Assembly: GCA_965371445.1 (NCBI GenBank)
Contig: CBDUYN010000033.1
Span: 1-64,000, forward strand
Source: DASWIG01 sp965371445
Lineage (GTDB): Bacteria; Acidobacteriota; Thermoanaerobaculia; Multivoradales; J023
DNA length: 64,000 nucleotides
Direction of reading: 5' to 3'
The notes under the pieces were generated by a model. The model was not told the DNA's origin. It saw nothing but the letters and a program-made list of their open reading frames with translations, and made no database searches. The stretch's first letter is position 1. Each line of letters begins with the position of its first letter. Shown piece by piece: positions 1-9,038 of this stretch. The position numbers were made by a program, and so were the translations under genes.

Positions 1-240
1 GAGCTGGCGCACGCCCCGCTCGTCGGTGTGGTGGGCGATGACGCGTGGAATCCAGCCGCCGACGGCGTCGTCGTAGCGGCGTAGCCAGACCTCGCCGCGC
101 CCGGCGTCCGGATCCAGGCGTACGAGGTTGTAGCCGTTGCGCTCGCTGTCGGAGCGTTCGCCGACCTCGCGGACGGTGGCATAGATCAGCCGTTCGGGGT
201 CGTCGAGGAGGTCGCTGCGTTTTTCGACCTTGCGCTTCAT
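1..240 (-). pseudogene. partial reading frame running off the left edge
   Basis: A reading frame on the minus strand is open from an ATG at 240 to the window edge (about 80 codons). It is acidic and arginine-rich and includes the phrases LIYATVREVGERSDSERNGY and WIPRVIAHH. The frame is also open for several codons upstream of the ATG, into the junction with the kinase-ATPase remnant at about 240-290, so it may be the 3' part of a longer gene whose start was lost. I do not recognise the family. Its codon usage matches its neighbours. Confidence 0.4.
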
Positions 241-1164
241 CTCGACCTCGACGGTGGTTGAGTGAAGCCTATCGTGCGCTTCTCCCTCCGCGACGAAGCC
301 CGGCGGTTCGCCGCCCGGCGGTGCCAGGCGAGGATCTCGGGCCGCTCCTCGACGAGAGAGGCAAAACGCCCGGCAAGCAGCTCCGCCACCTGAGCATGAA
401 GCTCGCGCCGGCCTCCGTCGACGAGCGACGCGTAGGCGGCGTCGCGCAGGAGAGGAAGGCGAAACGCGAACCTCAACCGTTCGAGCGCCCCGTGACGCTC
501 AAGGAAGCCGGCTTCGACCAGCCGGTCAAGCCGGGAGCGCAGCTCCTCGGAGTCGACCTCCACCATCGCCGTCACGAGCTCCCAGGAGAAGAGGGGACCG
601 AGCACCGCGCCGAGGGCGGCGAGCTCGCGCAGCTCCGGCTCCAATTCGTCGAGCCGTGCGCGCAAGGCACCGTAGAGGGTCGGCGGCACCGGACCCGGGC
701 ACCCGGCGGCCCGACCCTCGGGCGGAGTCTCGATCCAGGTCCGGGCGAGCTCCTCGGCGACGCGCGGAATGCCGGCGCTCGAATCGAGGATCCGCTCGCG
801 CACCGTGCCCTCGAGCGCGCCCTTTCCTACGACGTGATCCTCCTCCTGTCACGAAGTCGAAGATCTGGACGATTGCCGGATGGTTGAGCTGCGCGGCGGC
901 CCGTGCTTCGCGCTGGAACCGGTCGCGCAGGTCCACAGAGTCGTAGTCCTGGGCGCGGATGTACTTGATGGCAACCGTCCGGTCGAGGCGCTCGTCGTGG
1001 GCGCGATAGACCGCACCCATGCCGCCCGACCCGAGCCGCTCCTCTATGACGTAGGGACCCAGGCGCTCGGGGTCGCCTCTGGGCTTCTCGTGGGAATCGG
1101 TGGGCTCGGCGTCCGTTTTCCTACTCTCGGCCATCTCCGTCTCCGCGGTTCCCTTCCCCGTCAA
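237..1164 (-). pseudogene. remnant of a Ser/Thr kinase - STAND/AAA ATPase protein with an internal deletion
   Basis: From 1164 the frame encodes a Pkn2-type kinase N-lobe: the glycine loop LGSGGMGAVYRAHDE, the lysine motif VAIKYI and LNHPAIVQIFDFVTGG. Kinase similarity stops near 845. A different frame then carries a STAND/AAA winged-helix segment (RILDSSAGIPRVAEELARTW, RLRFAFRLPLLRDAAYASLV). The catalytic HRD and DFG motifs, Walker A and Walker B are all absent. The tail ends at 237 in unrelated sequence. The first codon is TTG, overlapping the stop of the upstream kinase as TTGA; an in-frame ATG lies 10 codons inside. I read this as one large kinase-ATPase gene that lost its centre and C-terminus. 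A tandem assembly error is the alternative. Confidence 0.7.
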
Positions 1165-2675
1165 GGAACCAGCTCAAGCTTGTCCTGAAGGGCTTCCAGC
1201 CAGGGAGCTTCGAGCCAGCGGTGCTCGACGCCGCCAGCGAGCGCCTCCTCGGCGGCGTCGAGCGCCGCCTCAAGGTCTCCTGCAATGGCGAACGCCACCG
1301 CGGCTTCATAAGCCGCCCAGGGATTCCCGGGGGCCAGGAGCCAAGCTTCGTGGGCCGTTTCGACGGCGTCGGCCCCGTTTCCTGACTGGGCCAGAGCTCG
1401 GGCCCGGATGGCTCGATCTTGCCACGCCGCCGGCTCGGTCGAAAGCTCGAGGACCCGGGCGTAGAGCTCGCCCGCGGCCTCGGTGTCACCGAGAACGAGC
1501 TTGGCGTCGGCGAGCGCCAGCAGCAGGTCCGGACGGTCCGGGGCGAGCTCCAGGACGTCGCCGTACCCTTGCGCTGCCCGCGCGAAGCGGCCGCTCAGGA
1601 AGTCCTCGAGAGCGATCTCGACGAGCACACGCATCGCCGGGCTCAATGCCCGGTCCGGCGGCGGGACCGGGGTGAGCCTGCGCCCGGCCGGTACCTCTAC
1701 AGCCTCCGTGGCCGGCTCCGAGGTGGCTCGTCGGCCCGGAGCGGCTCGCGACAGGAAGTAGGCGCCGCCGGCCGTGGCCAGGCCGATCGCCAGGTAGAGG
1801 AAGACCTGAGGCGCTTCTCGAAGCCGGGCGAGCCCCGACGACCAGGAGCCGGGCGGCTGCAGGTCGTCGAGCAGGCGAAGGACCTCCCGTGCCGACTGCG
1901 GGCGATCCTCCGGATCTTTCTGGAGCAGGGCCTCCACGAGGTCGGCAAGGCCCTGCGGGATTCGGGGATTGCGCCCGCGCAGTGGCGGATGGGGCCGGCT
2001 GACGACAAGCGCCACCGTCTCCAGCGGCGTAGCGGCCGTAAAGGGCGAGGTACCGGTCAGCGCTTCGTAGAGCAGGATCCCCAGGGAGAAGAGGTCCGAG
2101 CGCTGGTCGATCGGCTCGCCAAGGGCCTGCTCGGGCGACATCGCCCGGCAGGTGCCGACCATCGTTCCTTCCTGGGTGAGAGTGACCCCGCTCTCTTCCC
2201 GAAACAAGTGCTTGGCGAGCCCGAAGTCCAGGATCCGCGCCCGGCCGGCATGGTCGACGAGGACGTTCTCGGTCTTCAGGTCGCGATGGATGATCTCCTT
2301 CTCGTGCGCCGCTTGAAGCCCTTCGACGATCTGACGCGCCAGGACGAGCACCCGTTCCGGGGTCAAGGCGCCGTGGTATTCGATCAGGTCGGCGAGGCTC
2401 GTCCCCTCGACGTACTCCATCACCAGCCAGCAGCCGGCGTCGGCCTCGAGGAGCTCGACGAAGTGGACGATCGCGGGATGGTCGAGCTTCGCGGCCGCCT
2501 CGGCTTCGCGCCGGAAACGCCGCCGCAAGGCGTCGTCGACCGCCGCTTCCGGCGGCAGGCGCTTCAGGGCCACCTGGACCTGGCGTTCCCGGTCCCAGGC
2601 GCGGAAGACCTCTCCCATGCCTCCGATCCCGAGGAGCTCCTCGATCCGGTACTTCCCAACACGCTTGCCGATCAT
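1161..2675 (-). CDS. Ser/Thr protein kinase with TM segment and TPR-like C-terminus
   Basis: This 504-aa protein is a Hanks-type kinase, residues about 9-270: glycine loop LGIGGMGEVFRAWD, VALKRL lysine, catalytic IIHRDLKTENVL, DFGLAKH, and an activation loop ending in a variant APE motif (CRAMSPEQALGEP). A hydrophobic segment (VFLYLAIGLATAGGAYFL, about residue 290-308) should anchor it in the inner membrane with the kinase in the cytoplasm. The C-terminal 170 residues form TPR-like helices (LLLALADAKLVLGDTEAAGELYARVL), probably a periplasmic binding surface. It is complete, and its stop overlaps the start of the kinase remnant downstream. The signal it senses is unknown. Confidence 0.92.
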   Translation of the reverse strand: MIGKRVGKYRIEELLGIGGMGEVFRAWDRERQVQVALKRLPPEAAVDDALRRRFRREAEAAAKLDHPAIVHFVELLEADAGCWLVMEYVEGTSLADLIEYHGALTPERVLVLARQIVEGLQAAHEKEIIHRDLKTENVLVDHAGRARILDFGLAKHLFREESGVTLTQEGTMVGTCRAMSPEQALGEPIDQRSDLFSLGILLYEALTGTSPFTAATPLETVALVVSRPHPPLRGRNPRIPQGLADLVEALLQKDPEDRPQSAREVLRLLDDLQPPGSWSSGLARLREAPQVFLYLAIGLATAGGAYFLSRAAPGRRATSEPATEAVEVPAGRRLTPVPPPDRALSPAMRVLVEIALEDFLSGRFARAAQGYGDVLELAPDRPDLLLALADAKLVLGDTEAAGELYARVLELSTEPAAWQDRAIRARALAQSGNGADAVETAHEAWLLAPGNPWAAYEAAVAFAIAGDLEAALDAAEEALAGGVEHRWLEAPWLEALQDKLELVP

Positions 2676-3022
2676 CGCAGGCCTATCAACGCTGGCGCCG
2701 TCACCGGCGGTCTCAGGGACGGATCCCCCCCAGCGGCAAGATAGCAGACTCCGTGCCCTCCTGTCCGACTCCCACGGGAGCCCGGGACGCGGCCGGATTC
2801 AAGTTGGAGGTTCCCGCCGGCGCCCCACGGTGCTATGATCGCTCCCCTGTCACCCTGCCTTGATACCCGGGGTCGTCCCGAAGTGACTTCCGTGCTCCTT
2901 CTGCGGCCTTCCCCGAGTACTCCAAGGGCAGTCGAGCGAACCGCGTCCGGGTAGCCTCGGACGCCAGTTATCCGGTGCGGCCTGTCCAACGAGGGATGCC
3001 CGCTCAGGAGGATCACGGAAGA
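2676..3022 (+). promoter_or_regulatory. divergent intergenic region with extended -10 box and long 5' leader
   Basis: This 347-nt gap separates the kinase (minus) from the RNA-binding protein (plus). An extended -10 element, TGCTATGAT, lies at 2831-2839 on the plus strand. It would give a leader of roughly 180 nt before the RRM gene; long leaders are common for cold-shock-type RNA-binding proteins. A strong Shine-Dalgarno, AGGAGG, sits at 3006-3011. No further gene is seen. Confidence 0.4.
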
Positions 3023-3322
3023 ATGGCTAAGCGAATCTATGTCGGAAATCTCTCCTACACTGCCACCGAGACGGAGGTCCAGGGGCTCTTCGAGGAGTAC
3101 GGCTCGGTCACGAGCGTCAAGCTCATCAGCGATCGTGAGACCGGCCGTCCGCGCGGCTTCGGTTTCGTGGAGATGGAGGAAGGTGCCGACGAGGCCATCG
3201 CGGCCCTCGACGGGCATTCGGTCGACGGCCGCAACCTCAAGGTCAACGAGGCGCGTCCCCGAGAGGGAGGCGGCGGTCATCGCGGCGGTGGCGGTGGGGG
3301 CGGCGGTCGGGACCGCTGGTAG
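3023..3322 (+). CDS. RRM-domain glycine-rich RNA-binding protein
   Basis: This 99-aa protein has a single RNA-recognition motif followed by a Gly/Arg tail. RNP2 is IYVGNL (residues 4-9) and RNP1 is RGFGFVEM (about 43-50). The C-terminus is HRGGGGGGGGRDRW. Bacterial proteins of this layout bind single-stranded RNA and are often cold-induced. The ATG at 3023 is preferred over an upstream start at 2975 because AGGAGG lies 11 nt before it and homologues begin MAKRIYVGNLS. The downstream small gene starts 10 nt after the stop. Confidence 0.93.
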   Translation: MAKRIYVGNLSYTATETEVQGLFEEYGSVTSVKLISDRETGRPRGFGFVEMEEGADEAIAALDGHSVDGRNLKVNEARPREGGGGHRGGGGGGGGRDRW

Positions 3323-3332
3323 GCAACGATCG

Positions 3333-3518
3333 GTGCGAACCATCCTCGACGACTGGAACCAGGAAGGCCCCGCGGACGCCGAGGGCGACGCCGAGCTCCT
3401 GCTCTCGGCGCTCTCCATCCTGCGCGAGCACGAGGACCAGATCGACGCCTGGATGGAATGGGAGAGCTTCGAAGAAGAGCTCGCGAAGAGGGAAGGTGCC
3501 GGTGACCTACCGGATTGA
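3333..3518 (+). CDS. putative type II antitoxin (small acidic protein)
   Basis: This 61-aa protein starts at GTG, is highly acidic, and is likely helical (VRTILDDWNQEGPADAEG...ELLLSALSILREHEDQID). It overlaps the following RelE/ParE-like toxin by 23 nt, the usual antitoxin-first layout with translational coupling. There is no recognisable DNA-binding motif, so autoregulation cannot be inferred. The role rests on position, size and charge rather than on family recognition. The GTG start gives the shortest frame consistent with the end of the RRM gene. Confidence 0.6.
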   Translation: MRTILDDWNQEGPADAEGDAELLLSALSILREHEDQIDAWMEWESFEEELAKREGAGDLPD

Positions 3519-3843
3519 CATCGGACCAGAAGCGAGAATCGACTTCGAGTCCCTTCCGGCCGAAGAACGTGGCCAGGCCCGGGAGCTGATCCGCTCCCTG
3601 GCGGCTACCCCCTGCCCGTTGCGGGCCAAGTCCCTCTGCAGCGAGCCGGCGATCTTCCGGCTCTGGCTCGCCACCCTCTGGCGCGTCGCCTACCAGGTCG
3701 ACGAGCAGTCCAAGTGCGTGCGGATCCTCAGGATCTACCGTCCCGTGCTCTACGACTACGACAGCTTCCTGCATGGCGACACCCAGGAATCGACGGGCGA
3801 ATTCCGGATCGGAGCGCGCCGCGATGGGCCGGGCTCGCCCTGA
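3496..3843 (+). CDS. RelE/ParE-family toxin-like protein
   Basis: This 115-aa protein has the ParE/RelE fold pattern: YRIDIGPEARIDFESLPAEE, then a helix pair, then FRLWLATLWRVAYQVDEQ and VRILRIYRP. Family members are either mRNA interferases or gyrase poisons; the sequence does not decide which. The start is GTG at 3496, inside the antitoxin frame. The C-terminus is about 20 residues longer than the usual family end and runs into the start of the helicase gene. Confidence 0.72.
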   Translation: MPVTYRIDIGPEARIDFESLPAEERGQARELIRSLAATPCPLRAKSLCSEPAIFRLWLATLWRVAYQVDEQSKCVRILRIYRPVLYDYDSFLHGDTQESTGEFRIGARRDGPGSP

Positions 3844-5269
3844 CTCCAGGCCTCTGCGCCTCGAATTCGACCGCGGCACGCTCCTGGTGCGCGGCGTCCC
3901 CGAGAGCCTGCCGCCGGGCCTCCGGCTGCCCGGGTGCAGCTTCGACCGCCGCGTCAAGCTCTGGCGCGCCCCGGCGCGCCGCTACCGTGACGTCGTGACC
4001 GTGCTCCACCGCGCCGGGGTCGACTACGAGAACGCCGCCGGCGGCTTCGAGGAGCTCGACCTCGTCTCCCTCGTCGTCCGCGAGCCCTTTCCCTACCAGG
4101 CCGAGGCCGTCGAGACGTGGTGGAAGGCGGGACGACGCGGCATCGTGGTGCTGCCGACCGGCGCCGGCAAGACCTACGTCGCCGAGCTCATCCTGGAGCG
4201 GCTCAAGAGAAGCGCGCTCGTCGTCACCCCGACGCTCGACCTGATGCAGCAGTGGTACGCCGTCCTGTCGACGGCCTTCGACGTCCCGGTGGGGCTCGTC
4301 GGCGGCGGCTACTACGAGGTCGAGCCGATTACGGTGACGACCTACGACTCGGCCTACATCCACATGGAGCGGCTTGGCAACCGATTCGCGCTACTGGTCT
4401 TCGACGAGTGCCATCACCTGCCGGGTCCGTCTTACATGATGGCGGCGGAGCTGTCGATCGCCCCGTTCCGCCTGGGGCTCACCGCGACGCCCGAGCGCGA
4501 GGACGGCGCCGAGCGCCTCCTCGACGAGCTCGTCGGACCGATCGTCTACCGCCGGGAGATCGGCGAGCTCGCCGGCTCCTACCTCGCCGACTACGAGGTC
4601 GAGACGTTGCGGGTGCGCCTCTGCGACGAAGAGCGCGAGACCTACCTGCGCGAGCGCAAGATCTACCGCGCCTTCGTCGAAAAACACCGGCTCCGCCTGG
4701 GCTCTTCGCGCGGCTGGTCGACCTTTCTGATGCTCACCTCCTCGTCGGAGGAAGGCCGCCGCGCCTTCCTCGCCTTTCGCACCCAAAAAACCATCGCCCA
4801 CGCCTCCGGCGCCAAGCTGCGGCTGCTCGAGCGGCTCCTGACACGTCACCGCCACGACCGGGCGCTGATCTTCACGAGCGACAACGAAACCGTCTACAAG
4901 ATCTCGCGGCGCTTTCTCATCCCGGCCATCACCCACCAGACGAAGATCAAGGAACGCCACGAGACCCTGCAGCGTTTCAACGCCGGCGACTATCCCTTCC
5001 TGGTGACGTCGCGGGTTCTAAACGAAGGGGTCGACGTCCCGGAGGCAAACGTCGGTATCATCCTTTCGGGCAGCGGGACCGTGCGCGAGCACGTCCAGCG
5101 GCTGGGACGGATCCTGCGCCGTGTCGAGGGCAAGCGGGCGCTGCTCTACGAGGTGGTGGCCGAGGACACGGCCGAGGAGTACGTCAGCGAGCGGCGGCGT
5201 CAGCACGGGGCCTATCAGCGGGGGGACGGAGGCAACGCCCCGGAGACGTCTTCGTGGGTCAGGCTGTAG
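3824..5269 (+). CDS. XPB-like superfamily 2 DNA helicase
   Basis: The protein is 481 aa from ATG 3824; a longer start at 3773 would lie deeper inside the toxin gene. It carries an N-terminal damage-recognition-like domain, then Walker A LPTGAGKT, the DECHH box, motif III LTATPERED, a helicase C-terminal domain with ALIFTSDNETVYKISRR, motif V TSRVLNEGVDVPEANVGI and motif VI QRLGRILRR. This order matches bacterial and archaeal XPB, an ATP-dependent 3'-5' helicase of DNA repair. XPB is often encoded beside the nuclease Bax1, but the next gene here is an unrelated peptidase on the other strand. Confidence 0.88.
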   Translation: MGRARPDSRPLRLEFDRGTLLVRGVPESLPPGLRLPGCSFDRRVKLWRAPARRYRDVVTVLHRAGVDYENAAGGFEELDLVSLVVREPFPYQAEAVETWWKAGRRGIVVLPTGAGKTYVAELILERLKRSALVVTPTLDLMQQWYAVLSTAFDVPVGLVGGGYYEVEPITVTTYDSAYIHMERLGNRFALLVFDECHHLPGPSYMMAAELSIAPFRLGLTATPEREDGAERLLDELVGPIVYRREIGELAGSYLADYEVETLRVRLCDEERETYLRERKIYRAFVEKHRLRLGSSRGWSTFLMLTSSSEEGRRAFLAFRTQKTIAHASGAKLRLLERLLTRHRHDRALIFTSDNETVYKISRRFLIPAITHQTKIKERHETLQRFNAGDYPFLVTSRVLNEGVDVPEANVGIILSGSGTVREHVQRLGRILRRVEGKRALLYEVVAEDTAEEYVSERRRQHGAYQRGDGGNAPETSSWVRL

Positions 5270-5367
5270 GTTTGGACGACGCGCCCCGGGCTAAGGCCGT
5301 CTCCCGGAAGGGGCCGTCGAGCCAACTCGGCTCGTTTGGTCGATGTTGCGCTCCGCCATGTACAGAA

Positions 5368-5392
5368 AAGCCGGGGCAAAGAGCCCCGGCTT
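5368..5392. terminator. bidirectional intrinsic terminator
   Basis: A perfect GC-rich stem, AAGCCGGGG / CCCCGGCTT, with a 7-nt loop lies between the convergent helicase and M36 peptidase genes. It is preceded by an A-run and followed by TTT, so it can serve both directions. Confidence 0.75.
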
Positions 5393-5435
5393 TCGAAGAG
5401 GCAGGCAGAGCCTGCCCTGCGGGAAGGACGTCGAC

Positions 5436-8288
5436 CTAGCAGTCCGGGTCGGCGCCGTCGATCAGGCCGTCGCAGTCGTTGTCGATGCCGTCGGAGCAGC
5501 GCGGACCCTTCTCCTTGGAGTGGGTCGGGACGCAACCCTGACAGGCCGGATCGCCGGAGCAATCGGAGTCGGCGCAGTCGACGTCACCGTCGCAGTCCTC
5601 GTCGAGGCCGCCGGTGCAGACCTCGGCGCCGGTGTTGCAGTCGAGGCCGCAGTTGCTGCAGTTCTCGCCCGGGGAGCAAGCCAGGTCACCGCAGCAGAAG
5701 GCGCCGCCGCCGGGAGCCTCGACCTCGGTGCAGTCGAAGCCGCCCGAGGTGCAGCGCGAATCGCCGCAGAAGACCGGGCTCTGGCCATCGCCGTCGCCGC
5801 AGCAGAAGCGGCTCGAGGGCTTGCCGCCCTGGACGCCGGCACAGTCGGCCGGACAGCTCACGCAGTCCTCGCCGTCGGCGGGGTTGGCCTCGCAGATGCC
5901 GTTGCCGCAGACCGCGCCCGGCGAGGAGCCGGAGACGCAGTCGCTGGCGCAGGAGTTGCAGTCCTCGCCCGACTCGCAGATCCCGTTGCCGCAACCCGTC
6001 ACGCACTGGGCGGGCAGGTCGAAGCTCTCGGTCACGTTGAGCGAGTTGGAGTTGCCGCCGTCACTGGCGCCTGAGCCCATGCCGCGCTTGGCGAAACCCT
6101 CCCAGATGAGGCACTCGTTGGCGCCGCCGTTGTTGTTCTGGTCGGCCAAGAGGATCGCGTCGCGGGCGTCGAGGAAGGTCGGGTTACAACCCTGGAGCTT
6201 CAGGCCGTCGACCACCAGCTGGATGGCCAGGTTGTTGCCGCCCGTGCCGGTGTAGAGGTTCGGGTCGAAGCCGTGGGCGTTGGTCAGGTTCCAGTACACC
6301 TCCCAGACCGCGGTGGCCCACACCGTGCCGACGCCGTGCGGCACCGAGAGCGTGCCGGCGGCCAGCTCGCCGTAGGTCAAGGGGTTGACCGCCATGTCGG
6401 TCGTGTACGGGGCGGGACGGATGCCCTGGCCCGTCGGCGGCTCGAAGATCGAGTAGGTGCCGACGCCGCGCGCCGTCGTCGACGTGTCGGTCGAGTTGGC
6501 GGTGAAAAACAGCGTGCAGAGGTCACTCCAGCCCTCACCCGCCTGCTGCTGGCCGCTCAGGCAGTTGACGTTGGTGCGCCCGCCGGTCAGCCGGTTCGAG
6601 AGACCGTGGCAGTACTCGTGGGCGATGATGCCGTTGTCGAGGTCGCTGTCGCGGTTCGGGATCGAGCTCCCGGCGTCTTTTTCGGTGGCGTTGACACCGC
6701 CCGCGAGCTCGGCTTTGATCGTGTCGCCGTCGCTCTGGCCGATCATGACCGAGGAGACCGAGACCGAGCCGCCCTGCGCGCCGGCGCCCATCGAGAGGAC
6801 GCCGTCGCCCTGGTTGTTGACCACGATCGCGGCGATGGCGCCCGCGTTCTCGGCGTTCAAGACCTTGGTGCCGAACTCGCAGCTGCCGCGGTCGATCAGA
6901 GCGATGCGGCCCGCGGTGAAGCCGACGAGGCCGTTACAACCCTCCGAGCCGTTGGCGGTGCCGTCGTCGACCAGCTCGACGTCGCCGGTGATGCCGGTCG
7001 TATTGAGCGCCGCGCCGAAGGCGGCAGAAGACGCCGTGTAGTCGCCGGAGATCGAGACCGGCGAGTTGACGGTGACGATCGAGTCGGCCGTCGGCGTCCA
7101 CTCGAACATCTGCATGCGCGGGTTCGAGCCGTCGGACGGAGTGCCGAAGTTGGCGTTGTTGGTGCCGGAGCCGTCCTGGGCGTCGGCATTCACGGCGTCG
7201 CTGCCGCCGGGGGCGCCGGTGTAGTTGTTCTCCTGGAAGTTGCCGCTCGCCTCGTCGAAGCCGTAGTGGTAGAGCAGGTCGTGGAGGACGTTGTTCCAGT
7301 AGAAGAGGTTGGTGATCGCCGCTGCCTGGTAGTCGACGGGCGACTGGGTGGCGAGGTCGATCGGGAACTGGAAGTCGAGGCCGGCGCCGCCCGACGGCCG
7401 GAAGCCGCCCGAGTTGTTGGCGTCGCGGTCTTCCTGGGCGAAGACGTTGTTGCCGCGGGTGTCGGTGAACTCGGCGCCCGGGTTGCCGTCGGTGTCGTGC
7501 CAGCCGAAGGGCGAGGCCGCCGTGTCGGCGGGATTGGTCTCGATGGTCCGCGGACCGTCGGAGGGCGACTCGTTGGGCAGCGCGTAGACCTGGTAGGTGT
7601 CGGCGTCGATCCAGTTGCTCTTGCCGAGGATCTCGCTGGTCTCGGCGTCGACCCAGAGGTTCCACCAGTGCTGGCCATCGAGCTGACGGATCACGAGGTC
7701 CCAGGCGAGGCGCACGTCGCCCTGCCCGGTCGCGAAGTAGACGAGCTTCGCCGGGATCGCCTCGAGCGAGATCCCCGCGGGGTCGAACCGCCGCACCAAA
7801 GCGACGCCCTTGGCCTTGGTGATCGGGACGACCTTGCCCCGCACCTCGAGCTCCAGGGCCGCGGCGGCGGCAAGGAGCGCGTCGGCGGCCGAAAGCCCCG
7901 GCTTCGCGACGTTGACGCGACTCTTCAGGCCACGCACCATGCCGTCGCCCAGGTTGATGACCCGGCCGTCGGCGGCGATGTTGACGTTGGACTCCGAACC
8001 CACGACCTCCAGGCCGCCGACCTGCTGGCGGAAGTAGATGTGGGTCGTGCCGTTGTGGCGCGAGGCGTACTTGTGGGTGACCGTCAAGGCGTCGAGATCC
8101 TCGTCCGAGAGGCCGCGCTTCTCCATGTTGGCGCGCAGGTAGCGGAGGGCGATGGCGAGGGGCTCGTCGGCCGACTTCTCCGAGGTCAGGAACCGGGGTC
8201 CCTGATCCTGGGCGGCGAGCGGAGCGAGCCCCAGGGCCAGAAGGCCCACGAGAAGCGTCGCGAGGATCTTGTTGCGTTCGTGGCTCAT
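5436..8288 (-). CDS. secreted M36 (fungalysin) metallopeptidase with Cys-rich C-terminal repeats
   Basis: This 950-aa exported protease has a signal peptide (ILATLLVGLLALGLAPLAAQ), an FTP/PepSY-type propeptide (to about residue 220) and an M36 catalytic domain. The zinc site is HEYCH at residues 557-561, with the third ligand in GEGWSD. A protease-associated (PA) domain (GRIALIDRGSCEF, AAIVVNNQGDG) is inserted before the catalytic helix. The C-terminal 170 residues are repeated Cys-rich units (CGNGICESGEDCNSC, CSPGENCSNC) followed by two MopE-like DCDG units, a surface-display type of tail. It is probably extracellular and degrades protein for nutrition. Confidence 0.93.
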   Translation of the reverse strand: MSHERNKILATLLVGLLALGLAPLAAQDQGPRFLTSEKSADEPLAIALRYLRANMEKRGLSDEDLDALTVTHKYASRHNGTTHIYFRQQVGGLEVVGSESNVNIAADGRVINLGDGMVRGLKSRVNVAKPGLSAADALLAAAAALELEVRGKVVPITKAKGVALVRRFDPAGISLEAIPAKLVYFATGQGDVRLAWDLVIRQLDGQHWWNLWVDAETSEILGKSNWIDADTYQVYALPNESPSDGPRTIETNPADTAASPFGWHDTDGNPGAEFTDTRGNNVFAQEDRDANNSGGFRPSGGAGLDFQFPIDLATQSPVDYQAAAITNLFYWNNVLHDLLYHYGFDEASGNFQENNYTGAPGGSDAVNADAQDGSGTNNANFGTPSDGSNPRMQMFEWTPTADSIVTVNSPVSISGDYTASSAAFGAALNTTGITGDVELVDDGTANGSEGCNGLVGFTAGRIALIDRGSCEFGTKVLNAENAGAIAAIVVNNQGDGVLSMGAGAQGGSVSVSSVMIGQSDGDTIKAELAGGVNATEKDAGSSIPNRDSDLDNGIIAHEYCHGLSNRLTGGRTNVNCLSGQQQAGEGWSDLCTLFFTANSTDTSTTARGVGTYSIFEPPTGQGIRPAPYTTDMAVNPLTYGELAAGTLSVPHGVGTVWATAVWEVYWNLTNAHGFDPNLYTGTGGNNLAIQLVVDGLKLQGCNPTFLDARDAILLADQNNNGGANECLIWEGFAKRGMGSGASDGGNSNSLNVTESFDLPAQCVTGCGNGICESGEDCNSCASDCVSGSSPGAVCGNGICEANPADGEDCVSCPADCAGVQGGKPSSRFCCGDGDGQSPVFCGDSRCTSGGFDCTEVEAPGGGAFCCGDLACSPGENCSNCGLDCNTGAEVCTGGLDEDCDGDVDCADSDCSGDPACQGCVPTHSKEKGPRCSDGIDNDCDGLIDGADPDC

Positions 8289-8439
8289 GATTTCTCCTGT
8301 TCCAAATTGGATTCGATGATCGGACGCATCCGACCGGTGCGTCCCGTTACCTATAGAGGGTGTCCGGAGGGGCCGGAAAATATACCCCCCGGGCCACTTT
8401 CTCGGGACGCGCCGGAGCGGACGTTCGATCCCTTCGGGG

Positions 8440-9033
8440 TCAGCTCGAGAGGCTCGTTTTCATCAGCAGCGAGGCTCCTCGGTAACGCAACCACGGGCTT
8501 GGACCCAGGTGGGCTTCGTCGACGACCTCGAAGCCGGTACGCCGGTAGAGGCTGACGGCCGGTGTGTTGTCCGCGAAGACGAGGAGGCTCACGACGTCGA
8601 ACCCGTTCTCCCGGGCTTTTTCTTTCGTCCGTTCGACGAGCCCGAGGCCGACGCGGCGCCTTCTGAAATCCGGATCGACGGACATGGTGTCGAGGTACCA
8701 ACTGCCGTCGACGCGCGTATCATAGAGAGGCCGGAGGTGCTCGAGCCTCTCGGCGGGAAAGAAACCCCGCATCTCGGGAGTGATCCGGTGCCGCTGAGCC
8801 GGATAGGAGAGGGCGAGGCCGACGAGGCGGCCGTCGGCCTCGGCGACGGCCATGTCCCTGTAGGAATGGGGATGGCGGTCCGCCGCCAGGCCCCTGGCCA
8901 GGATCTCGACGGGTGTCGTTCCCGGGACGAGGCCCTCATACAGGAAGTCCGCGACGCCGGCGGAGGCTTCATACATCAGCTCCGCCAGGCGCGGGCAGTC
9001 TTCTTGGATCCCAGTCCGGTAGAGGATCTGCAT
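8440..9033 (-). CDS. GNAT-family N-acetyltransferase
   Basis: This 197-aa protein has the GNAT core: the YLDTMSVDPDFRRRRVGLGLV acetyl-CoA-binding region (motif A; R/Q-x-x-G-x-G/A type) and the motif B region SLLVFADNTPAVSLYRRTGF. The substrate cannot be deduced. I use ATG at 9033 instead of the TTG one codon upstream. It starts 6 nt after the purC stop, so it is probably co-transcribed with purC. Confidence 0.88.
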   Translation of the reverse strand: MQILYRTGIQEDCPRLAELMYEASAGVADFLYEGLVPGTTPVEILARGLAADRHPHSYRDMAVAEADGRLVGLALSYPAQRHRITPEMRGFFPAERLEHLRPLYDTRVDGSWYLDTMSVDPDFRRRRVGLGLVERTKEKARENGFDVVSLLVFADNTPAVSLYRRTGFEVVDEAHLGPSPWLRYRGASLLMKTSLSS

Positions 9034-9038
9034 CAAGG

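Noticed and set aside
6273..8555. Long plus-strand frame of 760 codons antisense to the M36 peptidase
   Set aside because: It is a shadow frame typical of GC-rich DNA: no domain and Val/Gly/Arg-rich composition. The antisense protein has clear catalytic motifs.
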